Below are positions 54,673-63,095 of a stretch of 64,000 bases of DNA, piece by piece. A model generated the notes under the pieces. The model made no database searches and had not been told where the DNA came from. It saw nothing but the letters and a program-made list of their open reading frames with translations. The translations under genes and the position numbers were made by a program. The stretch comes from an uncultured Bacilli bacterium (GTDB lineage: Bacteria; Bacillota_I; Bacilli_A; RF39; UBA660), in assembly GCA_947629375.1 (NCBI GenBank), contig CANRDN010000010.1, positions 1 to 64,000 on the forward strand, read 5' to 3'. Numbering within the stretch: position 1 is the first letter of the stretch; each line of letters begins with the position of its first letter.

Positions 54673-54780
54673 GTAAGGAAAGTAAAAAATAGTTAAAAAA
54701 TCAATTTCGTGTACCAATTCGTGTACCAAAATAACAAACTTCAGTGAAATTGATTTTAATTATTTTTAACTATTCCTTAC
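54673..54780. repeat. 35-bp imperfect inverted repeat around GTGTACCAA repeats
   Basis: The left arm (54673-54708) and right arm (54746-54780) are near-perfect reverse complements, beginning GTAAGGAA and ending CAATTTC. The 37-base loop contains tandem TTCGTGTACCAA copies that start inside the left arm. It lies between a decayed and an intact tRNA-Gly, a likely scar or site of mobile DNA. Confidence 0.7.
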
Positions 54781-54831
54781 ATCAAAATCTATCAAAAAAT
54801 TAACATCTGTGTTATAATAAAAATTGCTTAT

Positions 54832-54906
54832 GCAGGTATAGTACAGTGGTTAGTACACCGCGTTGCCAACGCGGGAACGGCAGTTCGAATCTGCTTACTT
54901 GCTCCA
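54832..54906 (+). tRNA. tRNA-Gly(GCC), probable integration site
   Basis: A full cloverleaf: acceptor GCAGGTA/TACTTGC with one wobble, anticodon GCC in TTGCCAA, T-loop TTCGAAT, encoded CCA. The integrase gene of the mobile region begins (by its 3' end) 58 bases downstream, the usual layout of tRNA-targeting elements. No second copy of its 3' end is found up to base 64000. Confidence 0.95.
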
Positions 54907-54917
54907 TTAGTTAATTA

Positions 54918-54941
54918 ACCTCTATTTTTAGAGGTTTTCTT
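54918..54941 (+). terminator. Terminator after tRNA-Gly
   Basis: AACCTCT/AGAGGTT stem followed by T residues. Confidence 0.78.
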
Positions 54942-54950
54942 ATGTAATAA

Positions 54951-54977
54951 AACCCAAAGACCATTATCTTTGGGTTA
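54951..54977 (-). terminator. Terminator of the integrase operon
   Basis: Read on the minus strand, AACCCAAAGAT pairs with CTTTGGGTT and is followed by TTATT; it overlaps the integrase stop codon. Confidence 0.7.
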
Positions 54978-56547
54978 TTTGTTCCTTTAAAGGTTCAATC
55001 TTTATCTTCTTATAAATTGGTTTAAATCCTATCAGCAATGCTTCTATATCTTCATCATCTAATTCATCATCAATTTTAGCAATCTTATTAAAAATAGGAA
55101 ACAAATCAAATAAATAGTTTTTACACAATTGCAAATCAGTATCATAATCAATCTCATCAACTGATTTATTCAATATTTTTTGCAATACATTATTAATTTT
55201 GCGCTTGTTATTCAGTCTACCCATGCATATACTATATAACTCAGCATAACTAACACCTAAAGCATTTCTAAATTCCTCATCAAACTTTTCTAACAACCGT
55301 CTGTCATCATCTAGATTACTCTGTTCATATACTGCCATCATCGTACTATCTTTAGACCATCCAAAGCGCTTCTTAACAGCTTTAAAATTTGTCTCACCTT
55401 GTAACATAAAACTAGCCGAACTATGTCTAACAATTCTTAGAGGTAAATCCTGACTATTGTATCCTAACTGATCAAGGAATTTGTTCCACTCTTCGGTATA
55501 TCTATCTGGACTAATTAACTCATTATCATCCCATGAAGTAAAAATAAAATCATCATTTGACACTTTCATACCTAATTCTTCTCTAAAAGATCTATAATGA
55601 TCTATTAAGCTTAATACACAATCACTTATTGTAATTTCTCGAATACTAGCATCTGTTTTAAGAAGATCTTCAACAATCAATTCGCCTGTTAATCTTGATT
55701 TAGTAACTGAACGCATAATATTAATTGTGCTTCTATATCTATTAATATCAGAAAACTTAATTGCTACCGCTTCCTCAATACGCATGCCTGTTTCTAAAAC
55801 CAAGTTAATTAAGGTTTTAAACCTAATATTCTTTTTACTGATCTCATCTAATACAAAATGCATATCAATAGTAGCTAGGTAATCTCTATTTTTAGGTCTA
55901 TATTTAGGTTTACCCTTAGTAGCATCAAAAGGATTCGAAGAAATGACTTTTAATGTATTTTTAAAGTATTCGAATGCCATATGAACGAATGCATAATGTC
56001 TATTAGTTGTATTCTCTGATAATAATTCATCACTATCTAATCTTCTAGTAGAAAGTAGCTTATCAACAAAAGCTTGTGCAATTTCAGTAGATACATCTAC
56101 TATTTTCATATTCAACAAATCCGATTCACTGATTAATCTATCTTTATATGTAATTAGGTTCTTCTCGTAAGTAGATCTACGCAACTCAGGCTTACCTGAA
56201 GGGCCTTTCTTATTAACTAATTCTTTTCTATATTCAAGAAAATTCTCAAATCCATCTTTAACAGTAAAATCAATATAAGCATTAATACCTTCTCGCTGTG
56301 TCCTTACACATTGTTTTCTAATAGAGTCAAGAATTTCCCATTTCCTATTAATAGCATTAAGAAGACCATATACAACCTCAGTATATCTTTCCTTACTGCC
56401 TGGCTTTCTTATAGAAATTCTAAACTTATCAGGACCAATTTCAGAAATATACTTTAAGTCCTCGTCAGTTATTTTTAACTCTTTTGCCTTATTAAAGGAA
56501 ATGGAGAACCTTTCTAAGGTTTCTTTAGAAAGCTTAGATTTGTTCAT
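54964..56547 (-). CDS. Large tyrosine recombinase (element integrase)
   Basis: A 527-residue site-specific recombinase. The C-terminal catalytic domain has GMRIEEAVAIKFSD (first Arg), VRHSSASFML (box II Arg-His), GWSKDSTMMAVYEQ with the nucleophile Tyr. The box II His of HxxR appears as Arg (RIVR), a substitution allowed in the family, and the next conserved position is Trp (GW). About 100 N-terminal residues and an 80-residue C-terminal tail exceed the usual 380-400. It ends 58 bases from tRNA-Gly. GGAG lies upstream; it overlaps the HTH gene by 14 bases. Confidence 0.88.
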   Translation of the reverse strand: MNKSKLSKETLERFSISFNKAKELKITDEDLKYISEIGPDKFRISIRKPGSKERYTEVVYGLLNAINRKWEILDSIRKQCVRTQREGINAYIDFTVKDGFENFLEYRKELVNKKGPSGKPELRRSTYEKNLITYKDRLISESDLLNMKIVDVSTEIAQAFVDKLLSTRRLDSDELLSENTTNRHYAFVHMAFEYFKNTLKVISSNPFDATKGKPKYRPKNRDYLATIDMHFVLDEISKKNIRFKTLINLVLETGMRIEEAVAIKFSDINRYRSTINIMRSVTKSRLTGELIVEDLLKTDASIREITISDCVLSLIDHYRSFREELGMKVSNDDFIFTSWDDNELISPDRYTEEWNKFLDQLGYNSQDLPLRIVRHSSASFMLQGETNFKAVKKRFGWSKDSTMMAVYEQSNLDDDRRLLEKFDEEFRNALGVSYAELYSICMGRLNNKRKINNVLQKILNKSVDEIDYDTDLQLCKNYLFDLFPIFNKIAKIDDELDDEDIEALLIGFKPIYKKIKIEPLKEQITQR

Positions 56548-56848
56548 GAGTTCTCCATGACATTAAACTATGTGGATTCTTATGAGTTCTTTCTTTAAGA
56601 AACTTCTCAATGTCACTAATATAGAAGTGTCTTTCATTTCCAATTCGTACAACAGGAAGTAAACCCTCATTAATTGCTTTTGTTAAAATATACTTAGATA
56701 ACGCTGGATATATCTTTGTAACCTCAGTAATACTACATAGTTGATCTGTATTCTCTTTAAGCTTATTGATTTCCATATTATCCTCATATACTTTTATAAG
56801 CTTATAAAACTCCATAGCCACATCGCTTAAACGAAATTCTTTGTTCAT
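56534..56848 (-). CDS. HTH protein, excisionase-like
   Basis: A 104-residue protein. Residues about 35-92 form a MerR/excisionase-type winged HTH: CSITEVTKIYPALSKYILTKAI then LPVVRIGNERHFYISDIEKFLKE. Directly upstream of and overlapping the integrase gene, it is probably the directionality factor or an operon regulator. AAAGGATGG precedes the ATG. Confidence 0.75.
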   Translation of the reverse strand: MNKEFRLSDVAMEFYKLIKVYEDNMEINKLKENTDQLCSITEVTKIYPALSKYILTKAINEGLLPVVRIGNERHFYISDIEKFLKERTHKNPHSLMSWRTHEQI

Positions 56849-57252
56849 TAATTACCATCCTTTCTAAATACAATTCTTTTGTCTAATCTAGAAACTATTT
56901 CATCTACAATATAGTTCCTTACCTCATTGTGAAGATCTATTGCCTTAGGTTGTGTAAATACTCTTGATTTAACATTATCTGTCCACATATTATTTGCAGT
57001 ACAATCGATATGGTGACCAATCAAAACAACCATTTGATTATTGAAATCTCTTTTTCTTGGCAAATAGGTCCATATAACAAGATCTATCTCAGGATTATAT
57101 GTATCAAAGATTTTCAATAAAGTTCCTTGTTCGATACCATCATTGAAAACTTCAATAACACCATCGATATCAATATTATTTTTTTGTAATAAATCTTTTA
57201 CACCAGGAAAGATTTTCCCGGACTTTATAATCTTATCGCTCCAACGTATCAT
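56848..57252 (-). CDS. Hypothetical element protein
   Basis: A 134-residue soluble protein, not recognised. The conserved-looking core is EIDLVIWTYLPRKRDFNNQMVVLIGHHIDC. The stop overlaps the next ATG (one base), so it is translationally coupled to the HTH gene and the integrase. GGAGGGAA is the Shine-Dalgarno. Confidence 0.65.
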   Translation of the reverse strand: MIRWSDKIIKSGKIFPGVKDLLQKNNIDIDGVIEVFNDGIEQGTLLKIFDTYNPEIDLVIWTYLPRKRDFNNQMVVLIGHHIDCTANNMWTDNVKSRVFTQPKAIDLHNEVRNYIVDEIVSRLDKRIVFRKDGN

Positions 57253-57316
57253 TAGCTAATTCCCTCCGTTTTCTTTGTATTTAAACGTACAATAGGAATT
57301 AAAGCAACTTGGGTAA

Positions 57317-58399
57317 TCATAGTTGATCGCCTTCTTCCAATTCCTTGAAATAAGCGTATTCAGGAATAAAATCCAAAGGGACAGAAACATGATCTAGTCC
57401 AAATCGGGATTTCACAATATTTAAACAAATTTTCTTTTGTTTTGGACCACCTAAAACTGTTGTTTCTTCACCAGCTGTTATTCGGATGAGAACATCAGCC
57501 ATATATTCTATGTTGCCACTTTCTTTACTAAAAGAAAGGTCATATTCAGAATTTTCATTAAAACTTGACTTGCTATAAGAAGAACGATTCATGGATGTAA
57601 TCACGATTATAGGTACATTATATATACTGCTATATCTCTTAAGTTCATTAATGACCTTATCAATTTCTAATCTCTTATCATAGACACTATAAGAGTTATC
57701 TTCTTCTGTAGATGAACTGAGTTTATTTTCCATCCTTTGTAAAAAATCAATTACTACTACAGGGTTAGCGTTTAAGAAAAGTTGAACATTCTTAATAGCA
57801 ACCTCCACAGAAGCAACATCGTTTACAGCTGAATCATTTCCTTTATTATCTAGAGTAGGTGAAATAACATTAATATACGGATCATAAGTTGTGTGATATT
57901 TTCTGTAAATTTCCCTTATACTGTCTTTTATATGTTCTCCATCTAATAACAACTTTGGATTAGACAACTCATTAATTGTCATATTTTCCAAATCTTGATT
58001 TCTGTATGTAGAGTTTGCTAAAAGCCTTAGACTAGTTTGCAGCTCAGACATATCTAAATTGAAGTATAGACTACACCTTTTGTGTTCTGCAATATTCATT
58101 AAAATATGCAATAGAAAACTACTTTTTCCCATACCGGGGATGGCTCCTATAACATATAATCCAGCCCTAAGACCACCACCCAATTTCTCATCAAGTGATT
58201 TGATACCTGTAGGAATGACTTCGCTTTTTTTAATATTCGTTTTAGTATCTTGTAAGCCTTTTAAGTAATTACCTATAACATCATTCTTAAAACTGCTTAT
58301 AGATTTTTCCTTAAATCTTCTAATCGTATTATTAAAACCTTCCTCATAAACCTCATTATTATATAATGTCTCTCCCTTGGCGTTATTAAAAATAAACAT
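57317..58399 (-). CDS. DnaB/RecA-type ATPase, second helicase-like protein
   Basis: A 360-residue ATPase. After about 60 N-terminal residues comes a DnaB C-terminal-type core: GIKSLDEKLGGGL, Walker A GAIPGMGKSS (about 86), LYFNLDMSELQ, Walker B PVVVIDFLQRM (about 216), then IVITSMNRSSY and a sensor-like LVRITAGEE region. It lacks the DnaB primase-binding N-domain. It may be a helicase or a loader working with the larger DnaB-like protein. GGAGG lies 9 bases before the ATG at 58399. GTG at 58402 is possible. Confidence 0.8.
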   Translation of the reverse strand: MFIFNNAKGETLYNNEVYEEGFNNTIRRFKEKSISSFKNDVIGNYLKGLQDTKTNIKKSEVIPTGIKSLDEKLGGGLRAGLYVIGAIPGMGKSSFLLHILMNIAEHKRCSLYFNLDMSELQTSLRLLANSTYRNQDLENMTINELSNPKLLLDGEHIKDSIREIYRKYHTTYDPYINVISPTLDNKGNDSAVNDVASVEVAIKNVQLFLNANPVVVIDFLQRMENKLSSSTEEDNSYSVYDKRLEIDKVINELKRYSSIYNVPIIVITSMNRSSYSKSSFNENSEYDLSFSKESGNIEYMADVLIRITAGEETTVLGGPKQKKICLNIVKSRFGLDHVSVPLDFIPEYAYFKELEEGDQL

Positions 58400-58457
58400 C
58401 ACTATTCACCTCCATCCTGTTAATAATCACTATATTATTGCATAGCTTCTTAATCAT
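58386..58457 (-). CDS. Leader peptide, 23 residues
   Basis: A small minus-strand ORF with a perfect AGGAGG seven bases before its ATG (58457). It encodes MIKKLCNNIVI followed by a short polar part, and stops inside the start region of the ATPase gene in another frame. Such an overlap usually couples translation of the downstream gene. Confidence 0.5.
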   Translation of the reverse strand: MIKKLCNNIVIINRMEVNSDVYF

Positions 58458-58771
58458 AAATATCCCTCCTTATATTTGATTAAAAATGCATTTGGCGGAG
58501 ACTAAAAATAATAGGAAGTCTCTATGCCATAACAGCAAAAGCGCGGAATATTTCTTCTGTAAGAAGTCAGTATGTCCTAATCCCTCAACTTATATAATCT
58601 AGTAAGGGAGAGTAAGGTATTAATAATTCTCAAAATGATTTGTTGAGCGATTAGTACATACTAACATAAGGTACAAAGCATCAAGATTTGCTCAACAATA
58701 TTAGCATTTAGAAAATAGAAAAATATACTTTAAAAATCTAAAAATTCAAAACTTAAAGTTAAAAATAAACT
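58458..58771 (-). ncRNA. Structured non-coding segment between helicase-region genes
   Basis: About 310 bases without a gene, rich in inverted repeats: TGTTGAGC/GCTCAACA (58641-58697) with an inner GTAC/GTAC; GGC-GGAGACT/AGTCTCT-GCC (58494-58528); and CTTCT/AGAAG (58555-58565). It precedes the leader peptide and the second ATPase gene. It could be a regulatory leader, a counter-transcribed RNA target or an origin region; the sequence does not decide. Confidence 0.45.
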
Positions 58772-60010
58772 TTAAAATTTCAACTTAATCAATAAATCAC
58801 CTGTCCTGATAAGATATGCTAATCTAGCTTTGTCAAAAGCTAAGTTACTCTTAGTATAAATTTCATTATATAGTTTAACTACTTGAACACTAATATCCTC
58901 TTTATTGGTTAATTCCTTAGAAGCAACTATATATTTGTGTAGATCAATTTCTTTATTTCTTATTACAAAGTAAGCAGAAAATTGACGAACACATTGTAAA
59001 TTTGTTAAACATAAAAGAATTGCTTTTAAAAGTTTACAAATTGATTCTTTCGAATTTGCTTGATTAACAATTTGATAAAAGTAAGTGTAACCTCCAATTT
59101 TTGAATTGTTATAAACATAAATTTCATTAGTCAAATCACTTAATTTCTTGTTATATACTAGATTGTGTTTATTTCCCTTTAACTTCAAATTAAGATAATA
59201 ATCAAGCTTACTAGCAACTGTATATCCTAAATAATTTAGTCTAAGACTTTCTATAGGAAAATAGTTATAAATTTGCTTTAAGGTATATCTTAATTTCATA
59301 AAATTAACAATTCGACATATAATACCTTTAATTTCTACTGATTCCCCATCAATACCATTTCGATTCTTCTTAGGTAAATAAAGAATACTAATATTTGCAA
59401 TTCTTTCTCTATCACCATCTACTAACTGACTTTTCTTTAATTTGTCAGCATAGTATGAATTCTTAAAACTCCAGTACACTTTCTTCGTATTTAACTTTTC
59501 ACAAGTAATGACAATCTGTTCCTTTAATTTTACATTATTTATATGTGGAAAAATTAACCTTAAAGAAGAAATTGGTATATAAACATAATTATCATTAAAA
59601 CCAGCTTTACTACTTAAAGAGATATAATAATGATTAATTAGTTTTAATAACTTCATTTCTGCTAGAGTAAAAGTAGCATTATGCACATCTATTCCAAAAG
59701 AAAAGCTCTTAGCCTTACCATATAAGATTTCTTTCTGATAAATGTTATTTGAATAATCATTACATGTAATGCTCATATCAAACATCTCATATGTGAACTT
59801 GTCACCAAAATCACTTATAGTTTTTGATATATCAACATTATGCCTATAAGCCAAATCATGTGATAAAAATTTCAAATAGCTTTGTATTGAATCATATAAT
59901 GGATCAATTGCTGCATAATTAGTTGCCTCAGCAATAGTAGCATCTAAACCATCATTAGGTTGTAATTTAAAGATGCCATCCTTTTGCATTTGTTTTAATG
60001 CATTAAACAT
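58772..60010 (-). CDS. Unrecognised element protein, possible replication initiator
   Basis: A 412-residue basic protein with no motif I can name. Residues about 105-200 (FTLAEMKLLKLI; IPISSLRLIFPHINN) could be a winged-helix pair like those in plasmid initiators, and a C-terminal all-helical part follows. It lies between two DnaB-type ATPase genes, so a role in replication start is an inference from position only. GGGAG lies 9 bases before the ATG at 60010, two bases after the upstream stop. Confidence 0.6.
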   Translation of the reverse strand: MFNALKQMQKDGIFKLQPNDGLDATIAEATNYAAIDPLYDSIQSYLKFLSHDLAYRHNVDISKTISDFGDKFTYEMFDMSITCNDYSNNIYQKEILYGKAKSFSFGIDVHNATFTLAEMKLLKLINHYYISLSSKAGFNDNYVYIPISSLRLIFPHINNVKLKEQIVITCEKLNTKKVYWSFKNSYYADKLKKSQLVDGDRERIANISILYLPKKNRNGIDGESVEIKGIICRIVNFMKLRYTLKQIYNYFPIESLRLNYLGYTVASKLDYYLNLKLKGNKHNLVYNKKLSDLTNEIYVYNNSKIGGYTYFYQIVNQANSKESICKLLKAILLCLTNLQCVRQFSAYFVIRNKEIDLHKYIVASKELTNKEDISVQVVKLYNEIYTKSNLAFDKARLAYLIRTGDLLIKLKF

Positions 60011-60012
60011 AA

Positions 60013-61539
60013 TCAATCACTCCCATAATCAAATGTAATTTCTCCAAACTCATCACCAATGCCACCTTGTCTACCTATAGCTGTATTTAAACCTAAGTCA
60101 TCAAAATCACTATAGTTATCAAACACACCCATAATATCTTGGAAAGTATCATCATCCATGGTCGTATGAATCGTAGAACCTGTACTGCCAATTAATTGAT
60201 GAGCAAAATCTGCAGGAACAACCATCGCATCATTAGAACGATTGCCGTCTCTATTCTTTAAGATACCAATCTTGGCTTGTTTAGAAACAATTAATGAAGG
60301 ATCGGAGAAAATACCTAAAATAACTGCAGCACAAGTCTCTAACTCATTAGCTTCCTTAAGAGCTGTCATATCATACATACCATCTCTTCTAATCGCTTTC
60401 TGATAACCTTGTCGATTAATTTGTGAAACCAGAATAGTATGAATCTGTCTCTTTGTCTTAAGAAAATCTAAACAGTTACTTCTAAAGTAATTACACCATC
60501 TATTGATAACAGTATTCTCTGAAAGATTTGATGACTGATCAGAGTAAGCTAACATTTGAATGTGGTCAATAATAAGTAAATCTAACCCTTTGCCAGTTTC
60601 CTCAATACATAAATTCTCAATCTCTTGTAGCTTACTATCAAATACAAAGTAATCATAAGACTCGATGTCTTGTTCATCCAAAATATAGAACTTACCCGGT
60701 AATGAGTCTAAATCAGGTAAAATATCACTCTCAACATAATCTCTTTCTTCTTTTGTTAAAGATTTAGACTTTAGATTCTTGTGTTCAATCTTCTTAGTCA
60801 TCTTAGGTTCCAAAGAATGTCTAGAAATTAAGTTATACATTAAATGTTCTGCTGAAATTTCCAAAGAAATGTAACAAACATTGTAACCCTGTGTTATAGC
60901 AGAATGCATAATACTTACTGAACAAATAGATTTACCCATACCAGTAAAACCAGCTAAAACTGAAACTTGACCAGCTTTAAGACCACCAATCTCTTTATCT
61001 ATTTGCTCTATACCAGTCTTGATACCAGAGTTATCTAATTTCCGATCATATAAATCTACTATTCTATCCATAATGTTTTCATACTTTACATTGGTAGAAC
61101 TCGAATTCAAAATATTTGTGAAATGTTCCATAATTTCTGGTGTCTTTCCCTCAACAGGAATTCGCTTTGCCTCATTAATTAACAACTTACTAGTGTTTAA
61201 ATCCTTTCTTTGGGTAACAAACAACTTAACAAGCGATAGCACATCTTGCATTTCAACGTTAGAATCAACCTTAGTCTTTGAAAATTGATTTTGAAAAATT
61301 TCAAAAGAAGGAATAGCATTTAACTTCTTATATAAATTTTCAAAAGTAAAAAGCATTGTTTCTTCATTATTGGATAATAACTTATTGTCCAAAAGACTAC
61401 TCTTAATGAAACTAATACAATCCTTAACTAGATTCTCATTTGCATTGCATAGGTTCTTTATTATGTCTTCAAAACGATATGCTCTAACAACGCTAGTTCC
61501 TATTTTCAATTGTGATTCTTTATAATTATTACAAATCAT
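60013..61539 (-). CDS. DnaB-like replicative helicase
   Basis: A 508-residue RecA-fold helicase. The C-terminal core has GIEQIDKEIGGLKAGQVSVLAGFTG, Walker A GFTGMGKS (about 200), CYISLEISAEHLMYNL, Walker B LLIIDHIQML (about 321) and LVSQINRQGY, then TALKEANELE; these follow DnaB order. The N-terminal 150 residues are helical and could be a diverged DnaB N-domain. It probably unwinds the element DNA. ATG at 61539 is chosen because AGAAAGGAAA lies 9 bases upstream; TTG at 61572 precedes that signal. Confidence 0.87.
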   Translation of the reverse strand: MICNNYKESQLKIGTSVVRAYRFEDIIKNLCNANENLVKDCISFIKSSLLDNKLLSNNEETMLFTFENLYKKLNAIPSFEIFQNQFSKTKVDSNVEMQDVLSLVKLFVTQRKDLNTSKLLINEAKRIPVEGKTPEIMEHFTNILNSSSTNVKYENIMDRIVDLYDRKLDNSGIKTGIEQIDKEIGGLKAGQVSVLAGFTGMGKSICSVSIMHSAITQGYNVCYISLEISAEHLMYNLISRHSLEPKMTKKIEHKNLKSKSLTKEERDYVESDILPDLDSLPGKFYILDEQDIESYDYFVFDSKLQEIENLCIEETGKGLDLLIIDHIQMLAYSDQSSNLSENTVINRWCNYFRSNCLDFLKTKRQIHTILVSQINRQGYQKAIRRDGMYDMTALKEANELETCAAVILGIFSDPSLIVSKQAKIGILKNRDGNRSNDAMVVPADFAHQLIGSTGSTIHTTMDDDTFQDIMGVFDNYSDFDDLGLNTAIGRQGGIGDEFGEITFDYGSD

Positions 61540-61617
61540 AAATAAGCTTTCCTTTCTATTAAACTTAATCAAGTCCTCATTACATTTTTAGTGCAGTTTT
61601 GGCTCTTGACAAATACG

Positions 61618-61623
61618 ATTATA
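61618..61623 (-). promoter_or_regulatory. -10 box of the minus-strand element operon
   Basis: TATAAT on the minus strand, about 80 bases before the helicase start; no clear -35 box. Confidence 0.4.
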
Positions 61624-61635
61624 CTCATCGCGCAA

Positions 61636-61672
61636 TTGACCAAAATTGAAATAAGCGTTATAATAAGCGTTA
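61636..61672 (+). promoter_or_regulatory. Plus-strand promoter with overlapping 10-bp direct repeats
   Basis: TTGACC (61636-61641), a 17-base spacer, TATAAT (61659-61664). Two identical ATAAGCGTTA repeats (61651-61660 and 61663-61672), 12 bases apart, overlap the -10 box and look like an operator. Confidence 0.65.
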
Positions 61673-61743
61673 CAAGAATCAAATAACATCATTATCAAAA
61701 ATTATCAAAGGATATTAAAAGCTTAAAAAGAAAGGATAGTGTT

Positions 61744-63012
61744 ATGAAAACATTAGTTAAAATTCATAGATTTAAAAAATATGAAAAGTACAATTTAAGC
61801 GTTGACGAAGCAGTTGGAGACATATTGTTGACAGGATATAACCAGTTAGAATGTTCATCAGAGGATTCACTAGACATTTCACAATTAGTTAAAAAGACAT
61901 ATAACCTTGGTAAAAAGTTAGTTAAAATAATTAATGATCGAAGTAAAGAACTTGGGATAAATGAAGATGATACAAGAAAATTGGATAAGTATGATAAAAA
62001 TACAATCAATGATAAAATTAAAGAACGTATAGAAAAATTCATCTCAATGCCTAATAAAAACTATCCACATTATAAAGCCATGAGTAAATTTTATGGTACT
62101 GCAATAGATTTATTGCAAAAATACAATATTGAATGTGAAATTGAACAAACATTAAAGAGTAAAATAAAAAACTGGGATATTATTGACAATTTGGTATATT
62201 CTGCTGAAGAATTATCGGAACTTGAACGTAATTATAAAAACATATTTAATAAAGTATTAGAAAACATTGATACACATAATTTCACTTCATTAATTAACTA
62301 TTTAAGTGACATCCCATATACTATTTCAAAATTTAATGAAGAAATATTAAATATCAGACAAGATTCAAGCCAAGAAAGTGCAAAAAAAATATTTGAAGCA
62401 ATAGTAGAATGGTGCCAAGAGTTTGGATTGCCATTTTGTTCAGAAAATAAAAAACTTTATGGAATTATAAAAGATAAAATTATTACTGATGGGGAAATTT
62501 ATGAATGTTGGGATAGTAGTAATGTAAGAGATGAATCATTAAGCATAGGCGAGTATGCAAAAAATACTGTTCCAATCAACAATTTCATTGGAATTTGTCT
62601 CTTAATATATGAATTTTATAATGCTACAAGTTATGATAATTGGGATATTCAGCTAATTGAATATTATCATAGACAAGTTATGGAAAGATATAACAATATC
62701 TTCAATATTCCGCTTAAAATATATGAAAAAAAGATTCCTATAATAAAAGATAATAAAAAAATATTATATAACGTAAAAGAATATGAGAGTGTAGCGATTG
62801 CAGCATGGGATGTTTTCTACCATGATTACTTTGGTAATCCAAACTTTCCTCTTTCAGAACCTATAGAATTTTGTGATGAATGTCAAAAAGAAATAAAAGA
62901 ATCAGGACATATTACAAAATCCGGATTACATCTTTGTAATGAATGCTTTGCCAAAAGGAAAAAAATTCAGGGTAAAGAAAGACAAAATAGGTTTAGAAAA
63001 AATAAAAAATAA
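61744..63012 (+). CDS. Unknown protein with C-terminal zinc ribbon
   Basis: A 422-residue, mostly helical protein. The only recognisable part is a treble-clef or ribbon near residues 376-402 (CDECQKE ... CNECFAKRKK), followed by a basic tail likely to touch nucleic acid. It is the only plus-strand gene of the element and is divergent from the helicase operon, sharing a short region with an apparent operator. AAAGGAT precedes the ATG. No family is recognised; a regulator or defence factor are both conceivable. Confidence 0.65.
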   Translation: MKTLVKIHRFKKYEKYNLSVDEAVGDILLTGYNQLECSSEDSLDISQLVKKTYNLGKKLVKIINDRSKELGINEDDTRKLDKYDKNTINDKIKERIEKFISMPNKNYPHYKAMSKFYGTAIDLLQKYNIECEIEQTLKSKIKNWDIIDNLVYSAEELSELERNYKNIFNKVLENIDTHNFTSLINYLSDIPYTISKFNEEILNIRQDSSQESAKKIFEAIVEWCQEFGLPFCSENKKLYGIIKDKIITDGEIYECWDSSNVRDESLSIGEYAKNTVPINNFIGICLLIYEFYNATSYDNWDIQLIEYYHRQVMERYNNIFNIPLKIYEKKIPIIKDNKKILYNVKEYESVAIAAWDVFYHDYFGNPNFPLSEPIEFCDECQKEIKESGHITKSGLHLCNECFAKRKKIQGKERQNRFRKNKK

Positions 63013-63018
63013 TGGTAA

Positions 63019-63050
63019 TTGTGTCCTATAATTTGAGATATAGGACACAA
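63019..63050. other. Lox-like 12-8-12 inverted repeat
   Basis: TTGTGTCCTATA and TATAGGACACAA are perfect 12-bp inverted arms around the 8-base spacer ATTTGAGA. It lies 46 bases from the stop of a tyrosine recombinase gene. It lacks a T run, and a separate terminator follows, so it is not needed for termination. The geometry matches core sites of tyrosine recombinases. Confidence 0.5.
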
Positions 63051-63062
63051 AATTAAGCATTA

Positions 63063-63089
63063 AAAAAGGGGCTATAATTGCCTCTTTTT
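63063..63089. terminator. Bidirectional terminator
   Basis: AAAAAGGGGC/GCCTCTTTTT with one wobble, A and T runs at the ends; it serves the convergent zinc-ribbon and recombinase genes. Confidence 0.8.
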
Positions 63090-63095
63090 CAAACC

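Noticed and set aside
58059-58268. Plus-strand ORF of 69 codons inside the second ATPase gene
   Set aside because: It is antisense to conserved Walker A coding sequence and has no ribosome-binding site.
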